Shown here: positions 25,660 through 34,776 of the stretch, piece by piece
Position numbering within the stretch: the first letter of the stretch is position 1
Layout: each line of letters begins with the position of its first letter
DNA from: Viridibacterium silvisoli
GTDB taxonomy: Bacteria; Pseudomonadota; Gammaproteobacteria; Burkholderiales; Rhodocyclaceae
Length of the DNA stretch: 64,000 nucleotides
Reading direction: 5' to 3'
Assembly: GCF_036017035.1 (NCBI RefSeq)
Contig: NZ_JAYXHS010000004.1
Span: forward strand, 62,001-126,000
The notes under the pieces: model-generated
Told to the model about the DNA's origin: nothing
What the model saw: only the letters and a program-made list of their open reading frames with translations
The model's database searches: none
Position numbers and translations under genes: made by a program

Positions 25660-26625
25660 ATGGCCGACCGTAGATTGCAGGTTTTCCACGCCGTGTCCCG
25701 TCACGGCTCCTTTACCAGGGCTGCTGAAACCCTGTTCATGACGCAGCCTGCGGTGACCTTCCAGGTCAAGCAGCTAGAAGAGCAATTCAATACGCGCTTG
25801 CTCGATCGCGGTCACGGCAAGGTCACGCTCACGCCAGCAGGCGAAATCGTGTTTGCCTACGCGGATCGCATCCTCGGCCTGTCCGACGAGATGGAAACGC
25901 GCATCAATGAGCTGACCGATGAACTCACCGGCGTGCTGACGATTGGCGCCAGCCCGACGATTGCGGCCTACTGGCTGCCGCAGGTCTTGTCGACCTTCAA
26001 GCACAAGTACCCTCGCGTGGTGCCACGGGTTTTCGTAGGCAATTCAGAAAGCATCCAGAATCGGGTGCTGGCACACGACATTGATGTCGGTCTCGTCGAG
26101 CGCGACACGAATGATGCAGATCTCGAGTGCACGCTGGCCTATCGCGATGAGCTGATGGCGGTCATGCCGCCGAGCCATCCGTTGAGCAACTCCAAGTCCT
26201 TGAGCCCTGCGCAGCTGCAACCGATTCCCTTTGTCGATCGCGATCCAGGTGCTGCGATTCGCGGTTTGGCAGAAGAGTTTTTCCGCGCCGGTGGCGTCGC
26301 GCCGGAATCGCTGGAGCGCACGGCAGAGCTGGGTAGCCTCGCCGTCATCAAGCAACTGGTGCGTGAAGGCATGGGCTTCGCGATCATTTCGCGCGCCTCG
26401 CTCAATCGCGAACTGCGCGACGGCACGCTGAAGGCGATTTCGCTCGAGCCTCGCCTGTATTCGTCACTCAATGTGCTGGTGCCGAAGGATCGCTTCCGCG
26501 CGCGCCTGCATTCGACCTTCGCCGAGTTCGTGGTCCAGCACCTGAGCGACTACGCCAAGTCCAACGAGGCGGCGGCCGATGCGTCCGTCGACAATCAGCT
26601 CGCCATCAACAATCCACAGCCCTGA
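25660..26625 (+). CDS. LysR family transcriptional regulator
   Basis: Encodes 321 aa from the ATG at 25660, which has GAGG upstream; an ATG at 25642 is weaker because it overlaps the operator palindrome. Seen: an N-terminal winged helix-turn-helix (LQVFHAVSRHGSFTRAAETL, then MTQPAVTFQVKQLEEQF), the linker helix with LTPAGEIVFAYADRIL, and a periplasmic-binding-protein-like effector domain starting LTGVLTIGASPTIAAYWLPQ, with GNSESIQNRVLAHDIDVGLVE and VREGMGFAIISRASL. It resembles the CysL/YeiE-like branch. Its effector and targets cannot be read from the sequence. alr follows 12 bp downstream on the same strand, so co-transcription is likely. Confidence 0.92.
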   Translation: MADRRLQVFHAVSRHGSFTRAAETLFMTQPAVTFQVKQLEEQFNTRLLDRGHGKVTLTPAGEIVFAYADRILGLSDEMETRINELTDELTGVLTIGASPTIAAYWLPQVLSTFKHKYPRVVPRVFVGNSESIQNRVLAHDIDVGLVERDTNDADLECTLAYRDELMAVMPPSHPLSNSKSLSPAQLQPIPFVDRDPGAAIRGLAEEFFRAGGVAPESLERTAELGSLAVIKQLVREGMGFAIISRASLNRELRDGTLKAISLEPRLYSSLNVLVPKDRFRARLHSTFAEFVVQHLSDYAKSNEAAADASVDNQLAINNPQP

Positions 26626-26637
26626 GCGCAGGGATTC

Positions 26638-27723
26638 ATGGCTCGTCCCATCCGCGCCCGGATCGATACGGCGGCTTTCCGGCACAATTACCTGCTCTCC
26701 AAGCAGCACGCGCCACAGTCGCGTGCCTGGTGTGTCGTGAAGGCCAATGCCTACGGCCATGGCCTGGCGAATTGCGCCGAAGCCGTACGCGACGTGGTCG
26801 ACGGGTTTGCCTTGCTCGACATGGCCGAAGCGGCCTGGCTGCGCAGCGAAGGCTTTCTTCAACCCGTCTTGCTGCTGGAGGGGGGCTTCGATGCGGCAGA
26901 ACTGCATGAAGCCGCCAAGCTGAATCTGGCCATCGTCGTGCATGCCATGCCGCAACTCGACGCGCTCGAGGAAGCCGTGTTGTCGCAGCGTCTGGACGTC
27001 TTCCTGAAGATCAATACCGGCATGAACCGTCTGGGTTTTGTGCCGGCTGATGTGCCGAAGGTGCTGGCGCGTTTGCGCGCCTGTGGCAATGTGCGCAGCC
27101 TGACGCTGATGACGCACTTCGCTTGCGCGGACGGTCTGGGCATTGCGTCGCAATGGGCCTGTTTTACCGACTGCATGGCGGGCAGTGAATTGCCATTCAG
27201 CGCCGCCAATTCGGCGGCCCTGCTGCGTTTTCCAGAAACTCATGGCGCGTGGGTGCGGCCTGGCATCATGCTCTACGGCGGTTCGCCGATGCCAGCTTCG
27301 CAATCTGCCGCGGATCTTGGCGTCCGACCCGTCATGACGCTGATCAGCGAGCTTATCGGCGTGCAAACGCTACACGCGGGCGAGCACGTAGGCTATGGCG
27401 CAACTTTTACGGCTGAGCATGAGATGCGTGTGGGAGTCGTGGCCTGCGGCTATGCCGACGGCTATCCGCGTCACGCACCTACAGGAACGCCGATTCTCGT
27501 TGACGGTGTGCGCACGCGCACCCTCGGGCGGGTATCGATGGACATGCTTGCCGTTGACCTGACTCCGGTGCCGAATGCGACCATTGGCTCGCCAGTGACG
27601 CTTTGGGGCAAAGGTTTGCCGGCTGATGAAGTCGCCACGGCCGCCGGTACCATCAGTTATGAATTGTTCTGCGCTCTCGCCCGACGCGTGCTGGTGACAA
27701 CGACAGACAACAAGAATGGCTAA
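26638..27723 (+). CDS. alr: Alanine racemase
   Basis: Encodes 361 aa. This PLP enzyme interconverts L- and D-alanine for peptidoglycan. Seen: the PLP lysine (about residue 35) in the signature VVKANAYGHG, the substrate-side KINTGMNRLGF, the HFA strand (LTLMTHFACAD), GAWVRPGIMLYGGSPM, the catalytic tyrosine in GEHVGYGATF, and VACGYADGYPRHAP and TLGRVSMDMLAVDLT near the C-terminus. All expected catalytic residues are present. Only one alr copy is in the window, so whether it is the biosynthetic or catabolic type is open; the core location favours biosynthetic. It overlaps radA by 8 bp. Confidence 0.97.
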   Translation: MARPIRARIDTAAFRHNYLLSKQHAPQSRAWCVVKANAYGHGLANCAEAVRDVVDGFALLDMAEAAWLRSEGFLQPVLLLEGGFDAAELHEAAKLNLAIVVHAMPQLDALEEAVLSQRLDVFLKINTGMNRLGFVPADVPKVLARLRACGNVRSLTLMTHFACADGLGIASQWACFTDCMAGSELPFSAANSAALLRFPETHGAWVRPGIMLYGGSPMPASQSAADLGVRPVMTLISELIGVQTLHAGEHVGYGATFTAEHEMRVGVVACGYADGYPRHAPTGTPILVDGVRTRTLGRVSMDMLAVDLTPVPNATIGSPVTLWGKGLPADEVATAAGTISYELFCALARRVLVTTTDNKNG

Positions 27724-29086
27724 GCAGAAATCCATTTTCTCCTGCACCGAGTGCGGAGCGCAGAGCATCAAGTGGCAGGGGCAATGCCCTGGCTGCGCCG
27801 CGTGGAACACCATGGTCGAGGCGGTTGCCGAGGCTGCGGCGACGGGGCGGTTTGCGGCGCTTGTCGGCAGCACGGGCAAATTGCAGAAGCTCGGCGAAAT
27901 CGATCCACGTGAAGCACCGCGTCAGGCGACAGGTGTTGATGAGCTGGATCGCGTGCTGGGCGGTGGCCTCGTGCCGGGTATGGTGGTGCTGATCGGTGGC
28001 GATCCCGGTATCGGCAAGTCGACGCTGTTGTTGCAGGCCCTGGCCAGCATTGCGCCAAAGCAGTCGGTGCTCTACGTGACTGGCGAAGAGTCGGCCGAGC
28101 AGGTGGCCATGCGTGCGCTGCGTCTGCAGCTCGATTGCGCGCAATTACCCTTGTTGCCAGAAATCTCGCTGGAGAAAATCCTCAACACCTTGCGGGATGA
28201 GAAGCCGGCTGTTGCGGTGATCGACTCCATCCAGACCTTGTATTCAGAGGTGTTGCAATCGGCTCCCGGGTCGGTTGCGCAGGTGCGCGAATGTGCGGCG
28301 CAGCTGACGCGTCATGCGAAGTCGTCGGGTACGACCATCATCCTCGTCGGCCACGTCACGAAGGATGGTGCGCTGGCCGGGCCGCGTGTGCTGGAACACA
28401 TCGTCGATACGGTGCTGTACTTCGAAGGCGATACGCATTCGAGTTTCCGCCTCGTGCGCGCGATCAAGAATCGCTTCGGCGCAGTGAACGAGCTGGGCGT
28501 TTTCGCCATGACGGAAAAGGGCCTGCGCGGTGTCAGCAATCCATCGGCCCTGTTCCTGTCACAACACCCGCAACCGGTGCCTGGCAGCTGCGTGATGGTG
28601 ACGCAGGAAGGTACGCGACCGCTGCTGGTAGAGATCCAGGCGCTCGTCGATACGGCACACAGCCCGAGTCCACGGCGCCTGTCGGTGGGGCTGGAGCAGA
28701 ATCGTCTGGCGCTGCTGCTGGCGGTATTGCATCGTCATTCCGGTGTGGTTTGTTCCGATCAGGATGTTTTCATCAACGCGGTGGGCGGAGTAAAAATCTC
28801 TGAGCCAGCGGCCGATCTGGCGGTATGCATTGCCATCGTGTCATCGCTGACGAGCCGTGCCTTGCCGCGCAAGCTGGTGATTTTTGGAGAGGTTGGTCTG
28901 GCCGGCGAAATTCGCCCCGCACCGCGTGGTCAAGAGCGATTGAAGGAAGCTGCCAAGCTGGGCTTCGATCTTGCGCTCATCCCTACCGCCAATGCGCCGA
29001 AGCAAGCCATACCGGGCATGGAGGTGCGTGCCGTCGATCGCATCGATCAGGCGCTGGAATGCCTGCGGGAATGGCGTGATCGTTGA
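27716..29086 (+). CDS. radA: DNA repair protein RadA
   Basis: Encodes 456 aa. RadA is a RecA-like, DnaB-like helicase that drives branch migration and processing of recombination intermediates. Seen: an N-terminal C4 zinc finger (CTECGAQSIKWQGQCPGC), Walker A GGDPGIGKSTLLLQ near residue 100, Walker B AVIDSIQTLYSEV, the RadA-specific KNRFG motif (KNRFGAVNELGVFAM), and a C-terminal Lon-protease-like domain with DVFINAVGGVKISEPAADLA and GEVGLAGEIRPAPRGQERLKEA. The catalytic Ser/Lys pair of Lon is not kept, as usual for RadA. The start overlaps the alr stop by 8 bp, indicating coupled translation. Confidence 0.97.
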   Translation: MAKQKSIFSCTECGAQSIKWQGQCPGCAAWNTMVEAVAEAAATGRFAALVGSTGKLQKLGEIDPREAPRQATGVDELDRVLGGGLVPGMVVLIGGDPGIGKSTLLLQALASIAPKQSVLYVTGEESAEQVAMRALRLQLDCAQLPLLPEISLEKILNTLRDEKPAVAVIDSIQTLYSEVLQSAPGSVAQVRECAAQLTRHAKSSGTTIILVGHVTKDGALAGPRVLEHIVDTVLYFEGDTHSSFRLVRAIKNRFGAVNELGVFAMTEKGLRGVSNPSALFLSQHPQPVPGSCVMVTQEGTRPLLVEIQALVDTAHSPSPRRLSVGLEQNRLALLLAVLHRHSGVVCSDQDVFINAVGGVKISEPAADLAVCIAIVSSLTSRALPRKLVIFGEVGLAGEIRPAPRGQERLKEAAKLGFDLALIPTANAPKQAIPGMEVRAVDRIDQALECLREWRDR

Positions 29087-29204
29087 AATTGCAGCAGGGC
29101 AGGCGTGTGACTGCTGACGCAGTCAGGGTAAATCAATAACGCATCAGGACGGACAGAGCCTGTAAACTGCGCCCCATTCGAATTCGCAACTTGCAGGAAT
29201 GAAC

Positions 29205-30005
29205 ATGAGAAAACGTTGGCTCATCGGCAACTGGAAAATGCACGGCAACCTCGCAGCCAACAAGGCGCTGGTCGACGGCATCCGTGAGCGTCTGCCCGTA
29301 TTGTCTGAATCGATCGACATGGTGCTGTGCCCGGCGCTGCCCTATGTGTCGCAGATGGCGGGCCTGGTTGCCGATACGGGCATCATGCTGGGTGCCCAGA
29401 ATGCTTCGGATCACCTGAAAGGCGCTTATACCGGCGAGACCTCGCCGATGATGCTCAAGGAGCTGGGGTGTGGCTTCGTCATCATCGGTCACTCCGAGCG
29501 TCGTTCTTACCAGGGCGAAACAGATGGCCTGATGGGCCGCAAGGCGCTGGCTGCCATCGATTCAGGTCTGATCCCCGTCATCTGCGTAGGTGAAACGGCG
29601 GAAGAGCGCGATTCGGGTCGCACGCACGAAGTGCTTGGTCGTCAGCTCGATGCGGCTTTCGGCTATATCCGCACGGCACATGACGAAATCATCGTTGCCT
29701 ACGAGCCACGTTGGGCCATTGGTACCGGCATTGCCGCGACGCCTGAGATCGTCCAGGCAGAGCATGCCTTCTTGCGTGCGCGCATTGCGCAACGCGATGC
29801 CGATTTTGCACAACGGCTGACGTTGCTATACGGCGGCAGCTTGAAGGCCAGCAATGCAGAAAGCGTATTCAGCATGCCTGACGTGGATGGTGGCCTGATT
29901 GGCTCCGCCGCGCTGAATGCAGACGAATTCGTGGCGATCTACAAGGCCCTGGATAACGTGGTGAACAAGTCGGCAAAGGATAGTGCGAAGAAGGGCCAGG
30001 CCTGA
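29205..30005 (+). CDS. tpiA: Triosephosphate isomerase
   Basis: Encodes 266 aa from the ATG at 29205 (MRKRWLIGNWKMHG), 6 nt after AGGA; the ATG at 29199 is too close to the ribosome site. TpiA interconverts dihydroxyacetone phosphate and glyceraldehyde 3-phosphate in glycolysis. Seen: Asn/Lys of the active site in IGNWKMHGN, the electrophilic His in VIIGHSERRSY, the catalytic Glu in IVAYEPRWAIGTG, and the phosphate loop LLYGGSLKASNA. The C-terminal extension NKSAKDSAKKGQA is Lys-rich and longer than usual. Often secG and nuo genes follow tpiA; here it is dnaQ, whose ATG overlaps the tpiA stop (TGATG). Confidence 0.97.
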   Translation: MRKRWLIGNWKMHGNLAANKALVDGIRERLPVLSESIDMVLCPALPYVSQMAGLVADTGIMLGAQNASDHLKGAYTGETSPMMLKELGCGFVIIGHSERRSYQGETDGLMGRKALAAIDSGLIPVICVGETAEERDSGRTHEVLGRQLDAAFGYIRTAHDEIIVAYEPRWAIGTGIAATPEIVQAEHAFLRARIAQRDADFAQRLTLLYGGSLKASNAESVFSMPDVDGGLIGSAALNADEFVAIYKALDNVVNKSAKDSAKKGQA

Positions 30006-30718
30006 TGCGTCAGGTCATGCTCGACACGGAAACCACCGGGCTTGATTGGCGCACCGGTGACCGTGTCGTTGAAATCGGCTGCGTCGAGCTTCTCAATCGC
30101 AAACTTTCCGGTCGTAATTACCACGTCTATTTGAATCCCGAACGCGACGTTGGCGACTCGGAGCGTATTCACGGTTTGTCGGACGAGTTTCTGGCTGACA
30201 AGCCGCTGTTTTCGAAGATCGCCGCCGAGTTCATCGACTATGTGAGCGGCGCTGAGCTGGTCATCCACAACGCCAACTTCGACGTCGGTTTCCTTAACAT
30301 GGAGCTTGAGCGTCTCGGGCTGACGCGCGTCAACGTGCTGTGTCCGAGCGTCATCGACACGGTGCGTGTTGCCAAGGAAATGTTCCCGGGCAAGAAGGCT
30401 TCGCTGGACGCCCTGTGCGATCGCTACGCGATCAACAATTCCCACCGCACCTTGCACGGCGCTTTGCTGGATGCGGAGCTGCTGGCCGAGGTGTATCTGG
30501 CCATGACGCGTGGACAGGAGACGCTCACCATTGGCCTGGATGAGCCGGGTGTGGCCGATCAGCAGCGCGACCGCACAGGGCTTGCTGCGGAGCGGCCGCG
30601 TCTGCGCGTCGTTCGTGCCAGCGAGGGCGAGCTGGTCGAGCATGACAAGGTGCTGCAGGAAATTGCCAAGAAGGCGAAGTGCCTGTGGCTGCCCCCACCG
30701 GAGCCTGTAGTTTCCTGA
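30005..30718 (+). CDS. dnaQ: DNA polymerase III epsilon subunit (3'-5' proofreading exonuclease)
   Basis: Encodes 237 aa. The epsilon subunit proofreads for the replicative polymerase. Seen: the DEDDh exonuclease motifs, namely ExoI in MLDTETTGLDWRTGDRVVEIG, ExoII in VIHNANFDVGFLNMEL, and ExoIII with the His and Asp in LHGALLDAELLAEVY. A C-terminal tail of about 50 residues, ending in charged segments and CLWLPPPEPVVS, would bind the alpha subunit. It is coupled to tpiA by a 1-nt overlap, and its stop codon directly abuts the stop of the convergent HD-GYP-like gene. In other bacteria dnaQ often lies beside rnhA; that partner is not in the window. Confidence 0.95.
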   Translation: MRQVMLDTETTGLDWRTGDRVVEIGCVELLNRKLSGRNYHVYLNPERDVGDSERIHGLSDEFLADKPLFSKIAAEFIDYVSGAELVIHNANFDVGFLNMELERLGLTRVNVLCPSVIDTVRVAKEMFPGKKASLDALCDRYAINNSHRTLHGALLDAELLAEVYLAMTRGQETLTIGLDEPGVADQQRDRTGLAAERPRLRVVRASEGELVEHDKVLQEIAKKAKCLWLPPPEPVVS

Positions 30719-31840
30719 TCAGGCGTTACGCCAGAGCACTTCCGGGTCGAAGCGCACGCGTACCTTGTCGCGCGGTACGACCGAGGTGATTTCGTAGAGC
30801 TTCAATGAGGTATCGCGCCGTAAAGGGTGCTGATACGACAAACCGTTCTGGTTGAGCAGGCTCATGACCAGCGGTGTGTTGGCGCTTGCGCCGCGCTGCA
30901 GGACGATGCCCGTCTCGCCATTGGCGAGATTGACGCAAGTGCCTGGCGGAAAGATTCCCACTTCCTTGATCAGTGTTGCCGCATACGGGTTCTGACCGCC
31001 GCCGTCAGGCTGTACGAACAGCGCGCGTGCGGCTTCCTGTGCGGTGATCGGTGCGCGCGCGGCACGGGGGCTGACCTTGGCGGAAAAGATGTCGCAGGTC
31101 TGGATCAGATGCGCTTCCGCACTCGGCGAGGTTATGCCGAAGGGGTAGCCGCCGCCGCCACGACGCTCGTGATGATCGCGGACTGCAGCCAGCCAGACTT
31201 CGTCGGTGACGCCGGCATTGAGCAACATTTCAGCGCCCAGAGCAGGGTGGCGATTGATGTCGCGGCGCTGTTCGGGTGTCGGGGCACGGCGCTGGGAGCA
31301 CAGCTGTTGTTGCAGCTCCAGCATCGCGAGGTTCATGGTCATGGCTGCGCAGCACAGACTGGTGCGGCGAGCCTCGTCCCAACCGAGGCGGCGCGCAATC
31401 AGCTCGCACAGGATGGCGGTGTGCAGGCTATGGATGATCGGGTAGCGACGTTGCTCGGTCAGGATCATGGCCGCCAGGGCTGTGTCCGGGCTGCGTTCGG
31501 CCAGCATCTGGACGAGCCGCGCCAGACTGTTCATCTGCGTCAGGAATTCAGGTTCGATGTGCACCGTGCGCAGCAGGATGCCAAGTTCATCGAGTATGTG
31601 TTCCCACAGGCGGAATGGATCGTAGTGCGCGCTGGGCCGTGCCGCTGAGGGCAGAGGCGTCGTCCGGATCAGCGATTCGTCGACATACAGGCCGTGTGCG
31701 AGCAAGACCTGCATCTGCGACTCGCGACTGATGACATAGCCCTTGCACAGCAATAGCTGGCCTGTGCCATCGAACACGTCCCACGGCAGCGGCTTGTTAA
31801 GCTGCAGCAGATCCGCCGTGACGTGATGCTTGAGGGGCAT
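30719..31840 (-). CDS. HD-GYP-like regulatory protein with degenerate HD motif
   Basis: Encodes 373 aa from the ATG at 31840, which has AAGGA at the right distance. HD-GYP proteins normally hydrolyse cyclic di-GMP. Seen: an N-terminal domain typical of this family (MPLKHHVTADLLQLNKPLPW), then an HD-GYP fold with HSLHTAILCELIARRLG, NRHPALGAEMLLNAG, DHHERRGGGGYPFGI (HHE and GYP kept) and the late aspartate in TCDIFSAK. The metal-binding His-Asp pair is missing: where ALLHDIGK is expected the sequence reads AAMTMNLA (about residues 165-172). So it is probably not an active phosphodiesterase and may sense or scaffold instead. The C-terminal ~90 residues are small-barrel-like. Targets unknown. Confidence 0.85.
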   Translation of the reverse strand: MPLKHHVTADLLQLNKPLPWDVFDGTGQLLLCKGYVISRESQMQVLLAHGLYVDESLIRTTPLPSAARPSAHYDPFRLWEHILDELGILLRTVHIEPEFLTQMNSLARLVQMLAERSPDTALAAMILTEQRRYPIIHSLHTAILCELIARRLGWDEARRTSLCCAAMTMNLAMLELQQQLCSQRRAPTPEQRRDINRHPALGAEMLLNAGVTDEVWLAAVRDHHERRGGGGYPFGITSPSAEAHLIQTCDIFSAKVSPRAARAPITAQEAARALFVQPDGGGQNPYAATLIKEVGIFPPGTCVNLANGETGIVLQRGASANTPLVMSLLNQNGLSYQHPLRRDTSLKLYEITSVVPRDKVRVRFDPEVLWRNA

Positions 31841-32059
31841 GCTCATCCTTTCCATCCCAGTCTTTACGTGCCTGTCTGCCGCAAACTTGAGGCAGTGCAG
31901 AGCAATGACTGTCGGGGAATGCGCGCCGGGCGTTTTGCAGCGGTGATTGGCGCCAATTACGTACCTGTTTTATGGAACAATGCCGCACTGCACGGAAGCT
32001 CCCGGCGGGCTTCCCGATTCACTGCTTCATCCAAACTTCCGCTACTTTCCGCCTCAGCA

Positions 32060-34033
32060 ATGACAGAAAAACAGTACGACGAATCCTCCTTCCGCGTTCT
32101 CAAGGGGCTGGAGCCCGTGCGCGAGCGGCCGGGCATGTACACCCGCACCGATTCGCCCTGCCACATGGTGCAGGAAGTCATCGACAACGCGGCAGATGAA
32201 GCCCTCAGCGGCTTTGCCAAGAATATTCATGTCGCGCTCTATCGCGACGGCTCGGTCTCCGTGACCGATGATGGTCGCGGTATTCCGGTTGGCCTGCATC
32301 CGGTTGAGAAGATGCCGGTGGTCGTGCTGGCCTACACGGTGCTGCACGCTGGCGGTAAGTTCGACAAGAGCAGTGGCAACTCCGCCTATGCGTTCTCGGG
32401 TGGTTTGCACGGGGTCGGTGTGGCCGTGACGACCGCGTTGTCCACGCGGGTCGAAGTCGAGGTGCGCCGTGAAGGGCGCATTCACCAGATTGAATTCCTC
32501 AAGGGCGGCCGCGAGATCAGTGATCTCGTCGATGCAGGTCCTTGTGCCAAGCAGACCGGCACGCGCGTGCGCGTCTGGCCCGACGGCAAGTATTTCGATT
32601 CGCCCAAGGTGCCGCTCAACGAGCTCGAGCGCCTGCTGCGCTCCAAGGCCGTGCTGCTGCCCGGCGTCAAGGTCGTGCTCGACATCGAGCAGGCTGATGG
32701 CACATTCGCGCGTCAGGAATGGCGCTACGCCGATGGCCTCGCTGGCTATCTGCGCGAGATGTCGGCCGGTGCCGAAACACTCGTGCCGCTCTACACGGGC
32801 GAGTCCTACGCAGGGAAGGACGAAGACTTCGCGCCGGGCGAAGGCGCGGCCTGGAGTTTCGGCTGGTTCGACGGTCACCAGCTCGGCGAAAGCTACGTGA
32901 ATCTGATTCCCACGGTGAATGGCGGCACGCACGAATCCGGTCTGCGCGCGGGTGTTTTCGAAGCGGTGAAAAGCTTCATCGAACATCACAACCTGTTACC
33001 GAAGGGCGTGAAGATCCAGCAGGACGACGTCTGCGGCAAGATGAGCTATGTGCTTTCGGCGCGCATTCTCGATCCGCAATTCCAGGGGCAGGTGAAGGAG
33101 AAGCTCAACTCGCGCGAAGCCGTGAAGCTGGTTTCCTCGATGCTCATGCATCCATTCGAAGCCTGGCTCAACCAGAATGGTGAGTTCGGCAAGGCGATCG
33201 CGGACATCGCCATCAAGCAGGCGCAGTCGCGCCTGAAGGATGCGCAGAAGGTCGAGAAGCGCAAGAGCAGCGGTGTAGCCGTGTTGCCAGGCAAGCTGTC
33301 CGATTGCGAGAGCGAAAGCATCATTGAGAACGAGCTGTATCTCGTCGAAGGTGACTCCGCAGGCGGCTCGGCCAAGCTGGCACGCGACCGTGAGACGCAA
33401 GCCATCCTGCCGCTGCGTGGCAAGGTGCTGAACTCATGGGAGGTCGATCCGAATCGCCTCTTCGCCAACGCGGAAATCCACGACATTTCCGTCGCGCTGG
33501 GCGTCGATCCGCATGCCTTCGATGCGCCGGATTCGGTGCTCGCCAATCTGCGCTATGGCAAGGTCATCATCATGGCCGATGCCGACGTGGACGGTTCCCA
33601 CATCCAGACCTTGTTGCTGACGCTATTCCTGCGTCACTTCCCGCGCCTCGTTGCCAGCGGCCACGTCTTCATCGCGCTGCCGCCGCTGTATCGCATCGAC
33701 GTGCCGGCTCAAGGCAAGAAACGCCCGGCACGACGCTTCTATGCGCTTGACGATCAGGAACTCACGGCCTTCCGCGACCGTTTGATGAAGGAAGGCTACC
33801 GCCCCGAGCAACTCGAACTTGGCCGCTTCAAGGGCCTTGGCGAAATGCGTGCAGACCAGCTGCGCGAAACGGCCATGGATCGCGCCACGCGTCGCGTGCT
33901 GCCGGTGACCATCGATGCAGAACTCAACGGTCAGACTTCGGCCTTGTTCGACCTGCTGATGGGCAAGGGCGAAGCTTCCGGCCGTCGTGCGTGGATGGAA
34001 GCCAAGGGCAATCTGGTTGAGGCAGATCTTTGA
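32060..34033 (+). CDS. parE: DNA topoisomerase IV subunit B (ParE)
   Basis: Encodes 657 aa from the ATG at 32060 (MTEKQYDESSFRVLKGLEPV). ParE is the ATPase subunit of topoisomerase IV, which decatenates daughter chromosomes. Seen: the GHKL ATP site with EVIDNAADEALSG, VTDDGRGIPVGLHP and GGLHGVGVAVTTALS, the transducer domain, and the TOPRIM domain with LVEGDSAGGSAKLARDRETQ and MADADVDGSHIQTLLLTLFL. The C-terminal QLRETAMDRATRRVLPVTID is characteristic. Length and motifs fit ParE rather than GyrB, which carries an extra insert in proteobacteria. parC is not adjacent; instead a membrane-protein gene overlaps the parE stop by 4 bp. Confidence 0.95.
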   Translation: MTEKQYDESSFRVLKGLEPVRERPGMYTRTDSPCHMVQEVIDNAADEALSGFAKNIHVALYRDGSVSVTDDGRGIPVGLHPVEKMPVVVLAYTVLHAGGKFDKSSGNSAYAFSGGLHGVGVAVTTALSTRVEVEVRREGRIHQIEFLKGGREISDLVDAGPCAKQTGTRVRVWPDGKYFDSPKVPLNELERLLRSKAVLLPGVKVVLDIEQADGTFARQEWRYADGLAGYLREMSAGAETLVPLYTGESYAGKDEDFAPGEGAAWSFGWFDGHQLGESYVNLIPTVNGGTHESGLRAGVFEAVKSFIEHHNLLPKGVKIQQDDVCGKMSYVLSARILDPQFQGQVKEKLNSREAVKLVSSMLMHPFEAWLNQNGEFGKAIADIAIKQAQSRLKDAQKVEKRKSSGVAVLPGKLSDCESESIIENELYLVEGDSAGGSAKLARDRETQAILPLRGKVLNSWEVDPNRLFANAEIHDISVALGVDPHAFDAPDSVLANLRYGKVIIMADADVDGSHIQTLLLTLFLRHFPRLVASGHVFIALPPLYRIDVPAQGKKRPARRFYALDDQELTAFRDRLMKEGYRPEQLELGRFKGLGEMRADQLRETAMDRATRRVLPVTIDAELNGQTSALFDLLMGKGEASGRRAWMEAKGNLVEADL

Positions 34034-34776
34034 GTCGACTGGCTCAGAACAGGAAGACCGAAGGAGGGCGCAAAGCCCTTCTTTACGCAATTCCGTTCCT
34101 GATCGGCTTCGGCGCGCTGGTCGATCAGTACTGCACTCCCTGGGGGCAGCCCGTTGTCAGCCTTGTCATATGGCTGGCGTATGTTTTCCTGTTGTGGATC
34201 GAAAGTGCGCAGGCGAGACCCGCGCTCGTCGCGTGCCTGGTCCTTGCGACCCTGGGTGAGATGGTGTTGTCGCTGGTCTGGGGGCTCTATGACTACCGCC
34301 TCCAGAACATTCCCTTGTTCGTGCCGCCGGGGCATGTGCTGCTGTTCTGGTTCGGCCTGCAGACGGTGGCGCGCGTTCCGGGGCGTCTGCTCGATAGCGT
34401 GCTGCCAGTCAGTGGCGTGCTGGCGCTTGTCCTTGCGCTGGCTTCGCAGGACGGGTTGAGCATCTTCTTGTGGGCGATGTTCCTGGCTTGCCGCGTGTGG
34501 GGGAGTACGCCGCGTTTCTATGCCTGGATGTTCGTCATTGCCCTGATCATGGAAGTGTTCGCTACACAGGTCGGCAACTGGCATTGGCAGCGTGTCGTGC
34601 CGATCCTGGGGCTCCCGACGACCAATCCTCCCCTCGCCGCAGGCGCCTTTTATTGTGTGCTCGACGTCCTGGTACTCGCCGTGACGGGGCCGGCGATGCA
34701 AGCCAGGTTTGCAGGCCCCTGGCGCCTCGCCAGAACAGGGTTTGCGTCGGTGCTCCGCGTCTTCCGTTCGTCCTGA
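34030..34776 (+). CDS. Integral membrane protein of unknown function
   Basis: Encodes 248 aa from a TTG overlapping the parE stop (TTGA); an AAGG is not obvious, but coupling to parE would explain translation. No family is recognised. Seen: a basic N-terminus (SRLAQNRKTEGGRK), then about six to eight hydrophobic helices, including LLYAIPFLIGFGALVDQY, VVSLVIWLAYVFLLWI, VACLVLATLGEMVLSLVWGL, VSGVLALVLALASQ and FYAWMFVIALIMEVFATQ, with conserved-looking aromatic/Gly loops (LYDYRLQNIPLFVPPGHVLL, VGNWHWQRVVPILGLPTTNP). The GNWxW and PPxAAGAFY pattern resembles helices of carotenoid-cyclase-like or bacteriorhodopsin-precursor membrane proteins, but I would not name it. A basic tail ends the protein. 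Confidence 0.75.
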   Translation: MSRLAQNRKTEGGRKALLYAIPFLIGFGALVDQYCTPWGQPVVSLVIWLAYVFLLWIESAQARPALVACLVLATLGEMVLSLVWGLYDYRLQNIPLFVPPGHVLLFWFGLQTVARVPGRLLDSVLPVSGVLALVLALASQDGLSIFLWAMFLACRVWGSTPRFYAWMFVIALIMEVFATQVGNWHWQRVVPILGLPTTNPPLAAGAFYCVLDVLVLAVTGPAMQARFAGPWRLARTGFASVLRVFRSS

